DNA of 64,000 nt. Source: Gadus chalcogrammus. Its lineage: Eukaryota; Chordata; Actinopteri; Gadiformes; Gadidae. The stretch covers positions 20,920,614 through 20,984,613 of the forward strand of contig NC_079424.1 of NCBI RefSeq assembly GCF_026213295.1, given 5' to 3'. Shown here one piece after another: positions 11,284-22,555 of the stretch. The position numbers and the translations under genes are program-made. Below the pieces are notes generated by a model that was given only the letters and a program-made list of their open reading frames with translations, was not told where the DNA came from and ran no database searches. Numbering within the stretch: the stretch's first letter is position 1; each line of letters begins with the position of its first letter.

Positions 11284-13429
11284 GGGGAGTGCCGTGACCC
11301 TGGTGAGGGCCGACCTAGCCGGGGGCAGACCGGGAACCCCGATGCAGGTCTCCTGCGTACACGGCGACACCCGGACGTACGAAACCTGCCACGTGGTAGT
11401 ACGCACACCACAGGGGGTCTTCGTCGCCCGGGCCGGGATAGTACCGACCCTACCGGTGCCGTTCCTGATCGGCCGGGACTGCCCCATCTTCACCCGCTTT
11501 TGGAGCCCCCTGAGGGGGAGCCGAGGGGGACGGGAGCTGCACCGTCCGGCCGGCCGAAGCGGACGCCCGGCCCAGCGAGGGGCAAGGCGCCCGCCGACGC
11601 GAGAGGGTCCGTCGGCGCCGGGAAGCCCGCCCCGATCTACCGGGGACCAGGTACGCCCGGGACCGGGAGACGCAGCAGGGCCCAGCTCCGACACCGTTAC
11701 CGCCTCCGAGAGGGGGAACACCCCCGAGGAGCCCGAGAGCTCCCCCCTAACTGAGCTATCGGACTTCGCCCAGGCCGGGGGGGAGAACTCGGCCCGACCG
11801 GGACAGTTCGCTACGGCCCAGCATCGGGACGATGCCCTGCGGCACGCGTGGGGACATGTGGTCGCCCACGACGGTCAGGTGAGGGACTCAGTGAGCCACC
11901 TGACCCACTCCCACTTCTGCACTCAGCGGGGGTTGCTGTACAGGGTCGACGTACGCGAGGGGGAGGTAGTACAACAACTGGTGGTACCGCGACCGTATGT
12001 GTCTAAGGTTTTGTTCATGGCCCACACACATTTGCTCGGCGCACATCTGGGAATGGACAAAACGCGAGAGCGGGTGGTGGCGCGGTTCTATTGGCCCGGG
12101 GTACGTAGAGACGTAGCGCGTTATTGCCAGGAGTGTCCCGACTGCCAGCGCGTAGCCCCGCGGGCAGTGGAGCGGAGTCCGCTCATACCGATGCCCATTA
12201 TTGAGACCCCCTTCGAGAGAATAGCGCTGGACATTGTAGGACCCCTCCCCAGGACGAGCCGGGGTCATCGATATCTCCTCGTCATATTAGATTATGCGAC
12301 CCGATACCCCGAGGCCCTCCCACTGCGGGCGGCGACTAGCAAGGCGGTAGCCCGAGAGCTAGTGCTACTCTTTAGCCGGGTGGGGCTCCCGAAGGAGATC
12401 CTCACCGATCAAGGCTCGTGTTTCATGTCCCGCGTGGTCAAGGAGCTACTCAAACTGCTACAGGTCTCCCAGCTCCGGACCTCGGTGTATCACCCGCAGA
12501 CGGACGGGCTAGTCGAGCGGTTCAACCAGACCATCAAACGGATGCTCAAGAAGAGCATCGAGGCGGACGGGAAGAACTGGGACCAGTTACTTCCCCACGT
12601 CCTCTTCGCCATTCGTGAGGTGCCCCAGGCTTCCACGGGGTTCTCGCCCTTCGAACTCCTTTATGGGAGGAGGCCCCGTGGAATACTGGACCTGGCGAAG
12701 GAGGCGTGGGAGAGTCATCCCTCGCCACACAGGACCACCATCGAACATGTGGTGCTCGTCAGGGACCGAATGGCCATGGTCTGGCCCATAGTCCGAGACC
12801 ACCTCGCCCGTGCTCAACAGGCCCAAGCGCGCGTGTATAACAGGGGGGCGCGCGTGCGGAACTTCCGACCGGGAGACCGGGTCTTAGTGCTGGTTCCAAC
12901 CAGCGAGTGCAAGTTTCTCGCGAAATGGCAGGGCCCGTACGAGGTGGTAGAGGCCGTGGGGCCCGTCAACTACAAGGTGAGGCAACCCGGGAGACGCAAG
13001 CCCACCCAGGTTTATCATGTGAACCTGTTAAAACAGTGGCGGGGTGAGGACGACCCTCCCCTACGGGCCCCCATGGCCTTGATGGCTCGGCCCGCGATCC
13101 CTGACGTCCCGATGGGGACCGACCTCAGCCCCGCACAGAGACAAGAACTCGGGGAGCTGGTGCTGCAGAGCCGGGACGTGTTTTCGGACGTGCCGGGGCG
13201 GACCTCGGTGATCACCCATGAGATCCGGACCGCTCCGGGGGTGACGGTCCGGATCCCGCCCTACCGGGTACCCGAGTCCCGGCGCAACGCCATCCGAGCC
13301 GAGGTGGAGCGGATGCTGAAACTGGGGGTAATTGAGGAATCCCGTAGCGCCTGGGCTAGCCCTATCGTGCTGGTGCCCAAGCCTGACGGGACCCACCGGT
13401 TCTGTAATGACTTCCGCCGGCTAAATTAA
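11284..13429 (+). pseudogene. Gmr1-type protease remainder, integrase and start of reverse transcriptase
   Basis: Downstream of the frameshift the frame is open to 13429. It starts with the protease TGSAVTLV segment and its GRDCP end near 11470. After a Pro/Arg-rich linker comes the integrase: an HHCC zinc finger (HLLGAH at about 12030, CQECPDC near 12130), catalytic DDE positions in ALDIVGPL (about 12229), ILTDQGSCF (about 12400) and VERFNQTIK (about 12515), then a GPY/F-like C-terminal module to about 13040. The reverse transcriptase starts near 13200 (KLGVIEESRSAWASP) and is cut by a TAA at 13427-13429 where the family has a Gln codon. Confidence 0.88.
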
Positions 13430-14500
13430 GTGTCTGACTTTGACTCCTACCCCATGCCTAGAGTAGACGAGCTGATCGAGCGGCTGGGACCGGCCCGGTA
13501 CCTGTCCACGCTGGACCTAACCAAGGGGTACTGGCAGGTCCCCCTGGCACCGTCGTCCCGGGAGAAGACGGCCTTCGCGACGCCGGGGGGCATGTTTCAG
13601 TACACTGTCCTGCCCTTTGGTGTCCACGGGGCCCCCGCTACGTTCCAGCGGATGATGGACCAGGTCCTAAGGCCGCACAGCAGTACGCAGCAGCATATAT
13701 CGATGACATAATCATCCATAGTGCCAGTTGGGACGAACACATCAAACACGTGCGGGCCGTGCTCAACGGCCTACGAGCGGCCGGGCTTACCGCCAACCCT
13801 GCAAAGTGCAGGTTGGGGCGGGAGGAGACGGCCTACTTGGGGTACCGGGTGGGGAGGGGGAACGTGCGGCCCCAGGAGGACAAGGTGGCAGCTATCCGGG
13901 AGTGGCCTCAACCCCGGACCAAGAAGCAGGTGAGATCGTTCCTGGGGCTGGTGGGGTATTATCAACGCTTTATCCCGGGGTATGCCACCCTAGCCTGCCC
14001 CTTGAACGATCTCACCCGGAAGGCCCTCCCGGATAGGGTCCAGTGGACGGAGGCAGCGACGAGGGCCTTCGAGGACCTACGGGGGGCCTTATGTAAGGAA
14101 CCGTTACTGGTCACCCCTGATTTTAACCTCCCTTTCACCCTACAAACAGACGCGTCCGAGGTGGGACTAGGTGGGGTCCTGTCCCAGGTCCGGAACGGAG
14201 AGGAGCATCCGGTGACCTATCTCAGCCGGAAACCCCTCCCCCACGAGCGGAACTACAGTACAGTAGAGAAGGAGGCGCTGGCCATTAAGTGGGCCGTCAC
14301 CAAACTAACATACTATCTTTTAGGACACCAGTTCGTCCTGGTGACGGACCACGCCCCACTGAAGTGGATGGCCACCGCCAAGGACACGAATGCTCGGGTA
14401 ACAAGGTGGTTCCTGTCCCTCCAGCCCTTCTCCTTCACCGTGGAGCATAGGCCGGGGCGGGAACACACCAACGCCGACGCTCTTTCCCGCCGAGATGCGT
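13430..14500 (+). pseudogene. Gmr1-type reverse transcriptase and RNase H, frameshifted
   Basis: Two frames cover the rest of pol. 13430-13680 carries the reverse transcriptase LDLTKGYWQVPL and LPFGVHGAPATFQ motifs. A one-base loss near 13677 moves the catalytic YIDD motif (about 13697-13708) into another frame, open to 14859. RNase H follows: LQTDASEVGLGGVL (about 14140), EKEALAIKWAV (about 14265) and TDHAPLKWM (about 14345), ending with HTNADALSRRD at about 14465. Reverse transcriptase and RNase H lie last, after integrase. Confidence 0.88.
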
Positions 14501-14535
14501 GCGGGGGCTGGCCCCACGCACGGAGGGGCATAAGC

Positions 14536-14547
14536 AAAGGGGGGGAG
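14536..14547 (+). other. polypurine tract
   Basis: AAAGGGGGGGAG lies 2 nt before the 3' LTR, the usual place for plus-strand priming in LTR retrotransposons. Confidence 0.75.
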
Positions 14548-14549
14548 TG

Positions 14550-14954
14550 TGTGGCATTCCCCCGGTGCCACGCCCCCTGTTCGGGAGAGTCGAGGCCGGG
14601 ATATACCGCCGGTGGCCAACAGCCGGCGACAAATCCCAACCTCCCGAGAGCCGCAATCGGGGAAACGAGGAGCACCTGGGCAGGAGGCACCCAGGTGTTA
14701 AAAGGAGGCCACCAAACGACAGATCGACAGGAGTCGAGTGGAAGAGAGGACGACGCAGAGGACCGAGAGCGTAGAGTGAGCCGCACGGCGGACACGTGGA
14801 CGACGACTCGAGCAACCCCCCCCGACTTCGATGTACAGCGTACGCTTGTGTGGATATAAGAAACCGAGTGTAATAAACCGCCGTTTGAGGCTTTGGACTC
14901 TCACACCCTGCCTGGTCCTTACTTTGAGCCCTTCTACCAAACCGAGTTACCACA
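14550..14954 (+). repeat. 3' LTR of the Gmr1-type element
   Basis: 405 bp. It differs from the 5' LTR at six positions by eye and is followed by the GCCT target duplication at 14955. Confidence 0.93.
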
Positions 14955-15181
14955 GCCTCCGGATGGCCGTAGCGCGGGGAGCTCTCATGGGGATTGGGCT
15001 TCTCGGGGTTTGTTTACCGGCGTTGCTATGTTTCCAACGGTTTATTAGGTAGGCCTATCTAATAAATCTCTGTCTATTCAATACTTTATTCACTGCCTCT
15101 TCCGTGGTCATTTCAACATTATGAATATACTGCGTCAGGTCCTCCGACGTCTCTCCCTCTTCCACAAAAGGTAAACACATG
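14955..15181 (+). mobile_element. outer DNA transposon, segment between two insertions
   Basis: Non-coding sequence continuing the target of the Gmr1-type insertion. Its last eight bases, AACACATG (15174-15181), are the left target duplication of the foldback element. A short AATAAA occurs near 15059. Confidence 0.45.
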
Positions 15182-15199
15182 GGTAACCCTTCCTTTTAC

Positions 15200-15530
15200 A
15201 GTCCCCTAATTACTAGGTATTTACCCGGTACCTGCATGGTAAATTATAGTGTATTACTGGGTAATTACCACTGGTAATAAGAAGGTAAATACAGAGGTAG
15301 TTACCCGGTAAATACATGGTAAATCCATAGTGTATTACTGGGGTAATTACCACTGGTAATAAGAAGGTAAATACAGAGGTAGTTACCCGGTAAATACATG
15401 GTAAATCATAGTGTATTACTGGGTAATTACCACTGGTAATAAGAAGGTAAATACAGAGGAATTATCCAGTAAATGATAGCGTATTACTGTGTAATTACCA
15501 CTGTTAATAAGAAGGTAAATACAGAGGAAT
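15200..15530 (+). repeat. outer tandem array, left arm, about 81-bp unit x4
   Basis: Landmark GGTAATAAGAAGGTAAATAC recurs at about 15271, 15353, 15434 and 15509. The units are dense in GGTAA/TTACC. The mirror array lies at about 21190-21500. Confidence 0.88.
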
Positions 15531-15869
15531 TACAGCTGATGTACCAAGTAAAACCTCCACTATTACCCATCAACTCAACTAAGTAGGGTGTAGTTGTAAC
15601 GGTTTTAGGTTGGTAATAACTCCGATATTGTGTACTTCCTATGAAATTAGGCAACCAATTCTTAGAAAAACCTATTATCCAAGGTTATGTTGGTAACAGC
15701 CCAAATTTAATGATGTACTATCTAGAAATTAGCATAGTACTTTCCAATAAAATACATTTTCTTAGTTATTATTCATAGCTACACCCATTTAGAAAGGGTT
15801 TATTCAATTTACCACTATGGAATTACTTACCTGGTAACAACCTCTGCAGGAAGTTTTCCTCTAGTGTCA

Positions 15870-17165
15870 TGGTACATCTTCTTAAATACTGGGTACGAAG
15901 CCGTTTGTTTCCATGGTATTACCAGGTTCTTACCATATCCTTTATAATAGATACATTCCATTGTCCATGCAGTCAACACAAACTTGTACCATGTACGTTC
16001 TGCGACGTTACCAAGTAAAACACGACAATTTACCCAGTAAGTAAGCTGAAACTGTACTGTAAAAGGAAGCCTCGTTTGTTTCCATGGTATTACCAGGTTC
16101 TTACCATATCATTTGTAATACATTATTCCCTTTTCCAATGCAGTCAACACAACTTGTACCATGTACGTTCTGCGACGTTACCAAGTAAAACACGACAATT
16201 TACCCAGTAATTAAGCTGAAACTGTACTGTAAAAGGAAGCCTCGTTTGTTTCCATGGTATTACCAGGTTCTTACCATATAATTTGTAATACATTATTCCC
16301 TTTTCCATGCAGTCAACACAAACTTGTACCATGTACGGTTCTGCGACGTTACCAAGTAAAACACACCAATTTACCCAGTAATTAAGCTAAAACTGTACTG
16401 TAAAAGGAAGCCGTCGTTTGTTTCCATGGTATACCAGGTTCTTACCATATAATTTGTAATACATTATTCCCTTTTCCATGCAGAAAACACAAACTTCTAC
16501 CATGTACGTTCTGCAACGTTACCAAGTAAAACACGACAATTTACCCAGTAATTAAGCTGAAACTGACTGTAAAAAGGAAGCCTTGTTGTTTCCATGGTAT
16601 TACCATGTTCTTACCATAATAATTTGTAATACATTATTCCCTTTTCCATGCAGTCAACACAAACTTGTACCATGTACGTTCTGCGACGTTACCAAGTAAA
16701 ACACACCAATTGACCCAGTAATTAGCTGAAACTGTACTGTAAAAAGGAAGGCCTTGTTTGTTTCCATGGTATTACCATGTTCTTACCATATAATTTGTAA
16801 TACTAATTCCCTTTTCCATGCAGTCAACACAAACTTGTACCATGTCGTTCTGCGACGTTACCACAGTAAAACACGACAATTTACCCAGTAATTAAGATGA
16901 ACAACTGTACTGTAAAAGGAAGCCTCGTTTGTTTCCTGGTATTACCCAGGTGGCTTACCATATAATTTGTAATACATTATTCCCTTTTCCATGCAGTCAA
17001 CACAAAACCTTGATACCATGTACGTTCTGCGACTGTACCAAGTAAACAGCGACAATTTACCCAGTAATTAAGCTGAAACTGTACTGTAAAAGGAAGCCTT
17101 GTTTGTTTCCATGGTATTACCAGGCTCTTACCATATAAGTTGTAACTGGTTATTCCTTTTCCATG
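15870..17165 (+). repeat. inner tandem array, left arm, about 170-bp unit x8
   Basis: Landmark GTTTCCATGGTATTACC recurs eight times between about 15909 and 17105. Units carry many scattered 1-3 base indels (for example near 16900-17040) that the right-arm units lack. Each contains ACTGTAAAAGGAAGC, the inverse of the element's terminal TTCCTTTTACAGT motif. Confidence 0.88.
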
Positions 17166-18347
17166 CCCTCACACAAACCATATATGTTCTGGCAACATCG
17201 TTCACAGTAGTTAAGACTTTAATTTTTATTATAAAAACCCAAACCACTGTTGATGAAAGACATATTAAAATTTAAACAAAATCAAGGGGCTTATCTTTCA
17301 AACAAATGCTATCTCACAAACAGGCACTGAACACTGAAGAAATTGGCCAAAAAAAAAGGAGCCGTCCACATCAACTCAATTTAAATGTTACTGATGTGTT
17401 TTCATAGAACACATGACAGTGTTATTGCAAGTGACCACAAGGAAGACTGGCTTCAACCTCTACAATTTGAATAAGTGGTGAATGCCATGCAGCAATCTGC
17501 CTATGGGAGCATCTTTGTGGTCATTCGCAAACCAATGAGTCCACTCGATGAATGAGAGATGACTCTGTAGTGCCTTCTCTGAGGTATCCCTGCAGTCTCC
17601 ACATCTGGGATTTGAAGGCTGACCAAGACCTGACCAGGTACCTCCAAATCTCCCCTTCAAGAATCAGAAGACAAGAAAATAAACATTAGGACTGTCAATT
17701 AATGAACATTTCTAGAACATGTAGAACTCAAAGATTATTTTGTTTATCAGTTAAGAAAGGATGCTGGTCCTCTGGCCATTGTGTTTGGTCATATTGAAAA
17801 GAGAAAAAGGCATAGCCATAAATACAGTTAATAGGACGGGAGGGGACAGGCCGTTAGCTCCGGTTAGCCCTTTAGCATCGAGCTAGCGGAGCTTCTGTCA
17901 TTCAAATAACTCGGACATGTTGTCTAAAACCTACAACACCCAATTTATTAAAATATCCGGATTTAATCGGGCTCTCTCCCATAAGTACAGTTAATAGGAC
18001 GGGAAGAGACAGGCTCTGTTAGCCCCGGTTAGCGCGATGCTAAAGAGCAGCTCTACCGGAGCATGCCACCTCAACAGGTGCAAGTTAGCCTCCGGTTTGA
18101 TATTCGCCGGATATTCGGTTTACCACCCAATCGGATTCATCAACATAAGTGCAATACATTACGGGCTTAGTATGTTGAGGACGGTTTAGGACACCGTATC
18201 GCGAAAAATCACAAACACATGTTGTCGCCATCAATGTCTGTGCAACAACGTCATTTACGTTCCGGCTGCTACCTGTTTTAGGGACCGTCAACAAATTACA
18301 CTCACCTACTGTTGGCAGAGACGTTACCATGGAATTGTTTCAGGAAA
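17166..18347. repeat. unique inner part of the left foldback arm
   Basis: Non-repetitive sequence that reappears inverted at about 18586-19745. It includes a palindrome-rich segment with AGCTCCGGTTAGC and TTAGCATCGAGCTAGC (about 17855-17895). No gene is recognised. Confidence 0.8.
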
Positions 18348-18585
18348 TGAATCACACAAATATATTGCAATATAGTTAATCATAATGCAGTTAATAGTTT
18401 AATATTCGACAAAAATCGACCAAACTATATTTGAAATTATTAATTGCATCCCGTTTAACAATAATGCAATATATTAGCAAAGTTACCTGCAGTAAGTAGC
18501 AGCCCACCATTGGCAACTACTACTACAATCAGGTGACAAAATGTATTTTTTTGTGATTTTTATGTTATTTATATGATTTATTTCC
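18348..18585. other. AT-rich centre of the foldback element
   Basis: About 240 bp not shared between the arms. Intramolecular pairing of a single strand would leave this as the loop. No ORF is present. Confidence 0.75.
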
Positions 18586-19744
18586 AGAAACAATTCCATG
18601 GTAACGTCTCTGCCACCAGTCGGTGAGTGTAACTTGTTGACGGTCCCTAAAACAGGTAGCAGCCAGAGAACGTAAATGACGTAGTTGCACAGACATCGAT
18701 GGCGACAACATGTGTTTGTGATTTTTCGCGATACGGTGTCCTAAACCGTCCTCAACATACTAAGCCCGTAATGTATTGCACTTATGTTGATGAATCCGAT
18801 TGGGTGGTAAACCGAATATCCGGCGAATATCAAACCGGAGGCTAACTTGCACCTGTTGAGGTGGCATGCTCCGGTAGAGCTGCTCTTTAGCATCGCGCTA
18901 ACCGGGGCTAACAGAGCCTGTCTCTTCCCGTCCTATTAACTGTACTTATGGGAGAGAGCCCGATTAAATCCGGATATTTTAATAAATTGGGTGCTATAGG
19001 TTTTAAACAACATGTCCGAGTTATTTGAATGACAGAAGCTCCGCTAGCTCGATGCTAAAGGGCTAACCGGAGCTAACTGCCTGTCCCCTCCCGTCCTATT
19101 AACTGCATTTATGGCTATGCCTTTTTCTCTTTTCAATATGACCAAACACAATGGCCAGAGGACCAGCATCCTTTCTTAACTGATAAACAAAATAATCCTT
19201 GACTTCTACATGTTCTAGAAATGTTCATTAATTGACAGTCCTAATGTTTATTTTCTTGTCTTCTGATTCTTGAAGGGGAGATTTGGAGGTACCTGGTCAG
19301 GTCTTGGTCAGCCTTCAAATCCCAGATGTGGAGACTGCAGGGATACCTCACAGAGAAGACACTAAAGAGTCATCTCTCATTCATCGAGTGGACTCATTGG
19401 TTTGCGAATGACCACGAAGATGCTCCCATAGGCAGATTGCTGCATGGCATTCACCACTTATTCAAATTGTAGAGGTTGAAGCAGTCTTCCTTGTGGTCAC
19501 TTGCCATAACACTGTCATGTGTTTTATGAAAACACCATCAGTAACATTTAAATTGAGTTGATGTGGACGGCTCTTTTGTTTGTCCGATTTCTTCAGTGTT
19601 CAGTGCCTGTTTGTGAGATATGCATTGTTTGAAAGATAAGCCTTTGATTTTGTTTAATTTTAATATGTCTTTCATCAATAGTGGTTTGGGGTTTTATAAC
19701 AACAATTAAAGTGCTTAACTACTGGTGAACGATGTTGCAGAACA

Positions 19745-20880
19745 TATATGGTTTGTGTTGATTGCATGGAAAAGGGAATAACCAGTTACAACTTGTATGG
19801 TAAGAGCCTGGTAATACCATGGAAACAAACGAGGCTTCCTTTTACAGTACAGTTTCAGCTTAATTACTGGGTAAATTGTCGTGTTTTACTTGGTAACGTC
19901 GCAGAACGTACATGGTACAAGTTTGTGTTGACTGCATGGAAAAGGGAATAATGTATTACAAATTATATGGTAAGAACCTGGTAATACCATGGAAACAAAC
20001 GAGGCTTCCTTTTACAGTACAGTTGCAGCTTAATTACTGGGTAAATTGTCGTGTTTTACTTGGTAACGTCGCAGAACGTACATGGTACAAGTTTGTGTTG
20101 ACTGCATGGAAAAGGGAATAATGTATTACAAATTATATGGTAAGAACCTGGTAATACCATGGAAACAAACAAGGCTTCCTTTTACAGTACAGTTTTAGCT
20201 TAATTACTGGGTAAATTGTCGTGTTTTACTTGTAATGTCGCAGAACGTACATGGTACAAGTTTGTGTTGACTGCATGGAAAAGGGAATAATGTATTACAA
20301 ATTATATGGTAAGAACCTGGTAATACCATGGAAACAAACGAGGCTTCCTTTTACAGTACAGTTTCAGCTTACTTACTGGGTAAATTGTCGTGTTTTACTT
20401 GGTAACGTCGCAGAACGTACATGGTACAAGTTTGTGTTGACTGCATGGAAAAGGGAATAATGTATTACAAATTATATGGTAAGAACCTGGTAATACCATG
20501 GACAAACATGGAAACAAGGCTTCCTTTTACAGTACAGTTTCAGCTTAATTACTGGGTAAATTGTCGTGTTTTACTTGGTAACGTCGCAGAACGTACATGG
20601 TACAAGTTTGTGTTGACTGCATGGAAAAGGGAATAATGTATTACAAATTATATGGTAAGAACCTGGTAATACCATGGAAACAAACAAGGCTTCCTTTTAC
20701 AGTACAGTTTCAGCTTACTTACTGGGTAAATTGTCGTGTTTTACTTGGTAACGTCGCAGAACGTACATGGTACAAGTTTGTGTTGACTGCATGGACAATG
20801 GAATGTATCTATTATAAAGGATATGGTAAGAACCTGGTAATACCATGGAAACAAACGGCTTTGTACCCAGTATTTAAGAA
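19745..20880 (+). repeat. inner tandem array, right arm, about 170-bp unit x7
   Basis: Seven nearly identical units with landmark GGTAATACCATGGAAAC from about 19810 to 20835. The 69-71 codon frames in successive units are the same peptide repeated and each ends at a stop, so I do not treat them as genes. One unit (about 20500) has a short ACAAACATGG insertion. Confidence 0.9.
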
Positions 20881-21189
20881 GATGTACCATGACACTAGAG
20901 GAAAACTTCCTGAATAAACTGAATAAACCCTTTCTAAATGGGTGTAGCTATGAATAATAACTAAGAAAAAGTATTTTATTGGAAAGTACTATGCTAATTT
21001 CTAGATACATCATTAAATTTGGGCTGTTACCAACATAAACCTTGGATAATAGGTGTTTCTAAGAATTGGTTGCCTAATTTCCTAGGAAGTACACAATATC
21101 GGAGTTATTACCAACCTAAAACAGTTACAACTCACACACTACTTAGTTGAGTTGATGGGTAATAGTGGAGGTTTTACTTGGTACATCAG

Positions 21190-21500
21190 CTGTAATTCCT
21201 CTGTATTTACCTTCTTATTACCAGTGGTAATTACACAGTAATACACTATAATTTACCGGATAATTCCTCTGTATTTACCTTCTTATTACCAGTGGTAATT
21301 ACCCAGTAATACACTATGATTAACCATGTATTTACCGGGTAACTACCTCTGTATTTACCTTCTTATTACCAGTGGTAATTACCCAGTAATACACTATGAT
21401 TTACCATGTATTTACCGGGTAACTACCTCTGTATTTACCTTCTTATTACCAGTGGTAATTACCCAGTAATACACTATAATTTACCATGTATGTACCGGGT
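21190..21500 (+). repeat. outer tandem array, right arm, about 81-bp unit x4
   Basis: Inverted mirror of 15200-15530, with landmark TTACCTTCTTATTACC repeated at about 81-bp spacing. Confidence 0.88.
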
Positions 21501-21549
21501 AAATACCTAGTAATTAGGGGACTGTAAAAGGAAGGGTTACCAACACATG

Positions 21550-21690
21550 CAATGGTGGTTACCTTGTTGTGGCGCGACAAATTCGACAAAACTTGCACAG
21601 CGACAGATTATGAAGTGTGGCGCGACAAAACTTCGGCGACAACGCGAGCGGGCGAAAAATTTCGCGTTTGGTGTGAACACACAAGAGGGA
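21550..21690 (-). mobile_element. right end of the outer DNA transposon
   Basis: GGCGCGACAAA and GCGACA motifs match 9452-9640, and the terminal GTTTGGTGTGAACACAC is the inverse of 8579-8597. This closes the element that holds the three nested insertions. From 21691 to 22254 I see no gene. Confidence 0.5.
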
Positions 21691-22254
21691 CAAACAGCGC
21701 TAATATTTTAAGGACCAGGGGAAAAGAGAGCGTAACAGTGCCCCCCAGTGGCCAAGACAACAACAAGGAGATACGCTTATCTCCTAACATCTTTGACCTA
21801 CACAAATGTGCCTCAAGAACCCTTAACTTTGCATGGGAAAAGTCAATGATGAACCCGGTTCCTATCCCCAATGTACTATGGTCGACGTGACGGTTACAAC
21901 TGCTGAAGTAATATGAAGATTATCGACCAAACAACATACTTTAAGAAACATATCAAGATTAATCTATCGAAAGTTTATGCGTGATTGGAGCATAGAGGGG
22001 TGTTAGAGCAATCAAAATGAAAAGCTTTACATATGACCCTTAAACGTTGGACACTGTCTCTCCTCAAGATGAACACATTTCCCTCAAGGACTCCTAACAT
22101 ACGTAGACCTACTGAAAACTAAATAGATACAACTCACCTCATGAAGATATTTTTTAGATTTTTTTGGAAGATAATCAGCATGTGACAAGGCTTGTAAACT
22201 TACTTTCTGAAAATGTTTTCATTGGGTGCAAGGGTCTGCTCCTTTAACTTAGAC

Positions 22255-22494
22255 TGGGTCGGCTTAGCTCAGGAGATAGAGCAGGCTTGTAACCGAAAGG
22301 TTTAGTTCTATCCCTAGCTCCTCCTTGCTGAGTGTTGATGGGCCCCATGCAATACACCTAACCCTAACTGCTCCTGACGAGCTGGTTGTCGCCTTGCCTG
22401 GTTGACTCTGCCGTCGCTGTGTCAATGTGTGCATTAACCGATGTAAGTCGCTTTGGATAAAAGCGTCTGCTAAATGCCCTAATTGTAATTGTGA
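22255..22494 (+). mobile_element. tRNA-derived SINE
   Basis: The 5' part resembles a tRNA with an A-box (TTAGCTCAGGAG) and B-box-like GGTTTAGTTCTATCC. The 3' part carries the widely shared fish SINE/LINE tail TCGCTTTGGATAAAAGCG followed by TCTGCTAAATG, then short TAATTG repeats. The body includes a GCTGTGTCAATG segment. It is V-SINE/HE1-like; the exact family was not determined. Confidence 0.75.
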
Positions 22495-22555
22495 ATTATA
22501 GCGCCCCCTATTGGAAAATTGGCACCAAAACTGCTAATCGGTGATAGAAGGTAAA

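Larger units (their letters stand above)
9806..14954 (+). mobile_element. Gmr1-type LTR retrotransposon (integrase before reverse transcriptase)
   Basis: A complete 5149-bp element with 405-bp LTRs starting TGTGG and ending CCACA, flanked by the 4-bp target duplication GCCT. The internal order is gag with a zinc knuckle, protease, integrase, reverse transcriptase, RNase H. That order is unlike ordinary Ty3/gypsy elements and is the hallmark of Gmr1, described from Atlantic cod. The LTRs differ at 6 of 405 positions by eye, about 1.5 percent, so insertion is fairly recent. At least three lesions break the coding region (near 11281, at 13427 and near 13677), so this copy is not expected to move on its own. 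A related sequence without the insertion at 42757-42790 resembles the empty target. Confidence 0.93.
15182..21541. mobile_element. 6.36-kb foldback transposon with about 3-kb inverted arms
   Basis: The element starts GGTAACCCTTCC and ends in the inverse, GGAAGGGTTACC. It is flanked by a perfect 8-bp direct duplication AACACATG (15174-15181 and 21542-21549). The left arm (to about 18347) and right arm (from about 18586) are inverted copies around a 240-bp AT-rich centre. Each arm has an outer array of about 81-bp units, a spacer, an inner array of about 170-bp units, and a unique inner part. No transposase is visible, so it should be non-autonomous. The 8-bp duplication fits hAT, Merlin, P or Zisupton-type integration; the ends do not settle which. 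Confidence 0.88.

Noticed and set aside
11088..11721. Long minus-strand ORFs across the LTR retrotransposon
   Set aside because: They are antisense shadows of GC-rich gag-pol. Domain motifs are found only on the plus strand.
19748..20917. Successive 65-106 codon ORFs starting MVQVCVDCMEKG
   Set aside because: They are the same peptide read from each 170-bp foldback unit. Left-arm units do not preserve the frame.
22255..22330. Possible tRNA gene
   Set aside because: The A- and B-box-like sequences are followed by a SINE body and LINE-like tail, so it is a SINE head rather than a functional tRNA gene.
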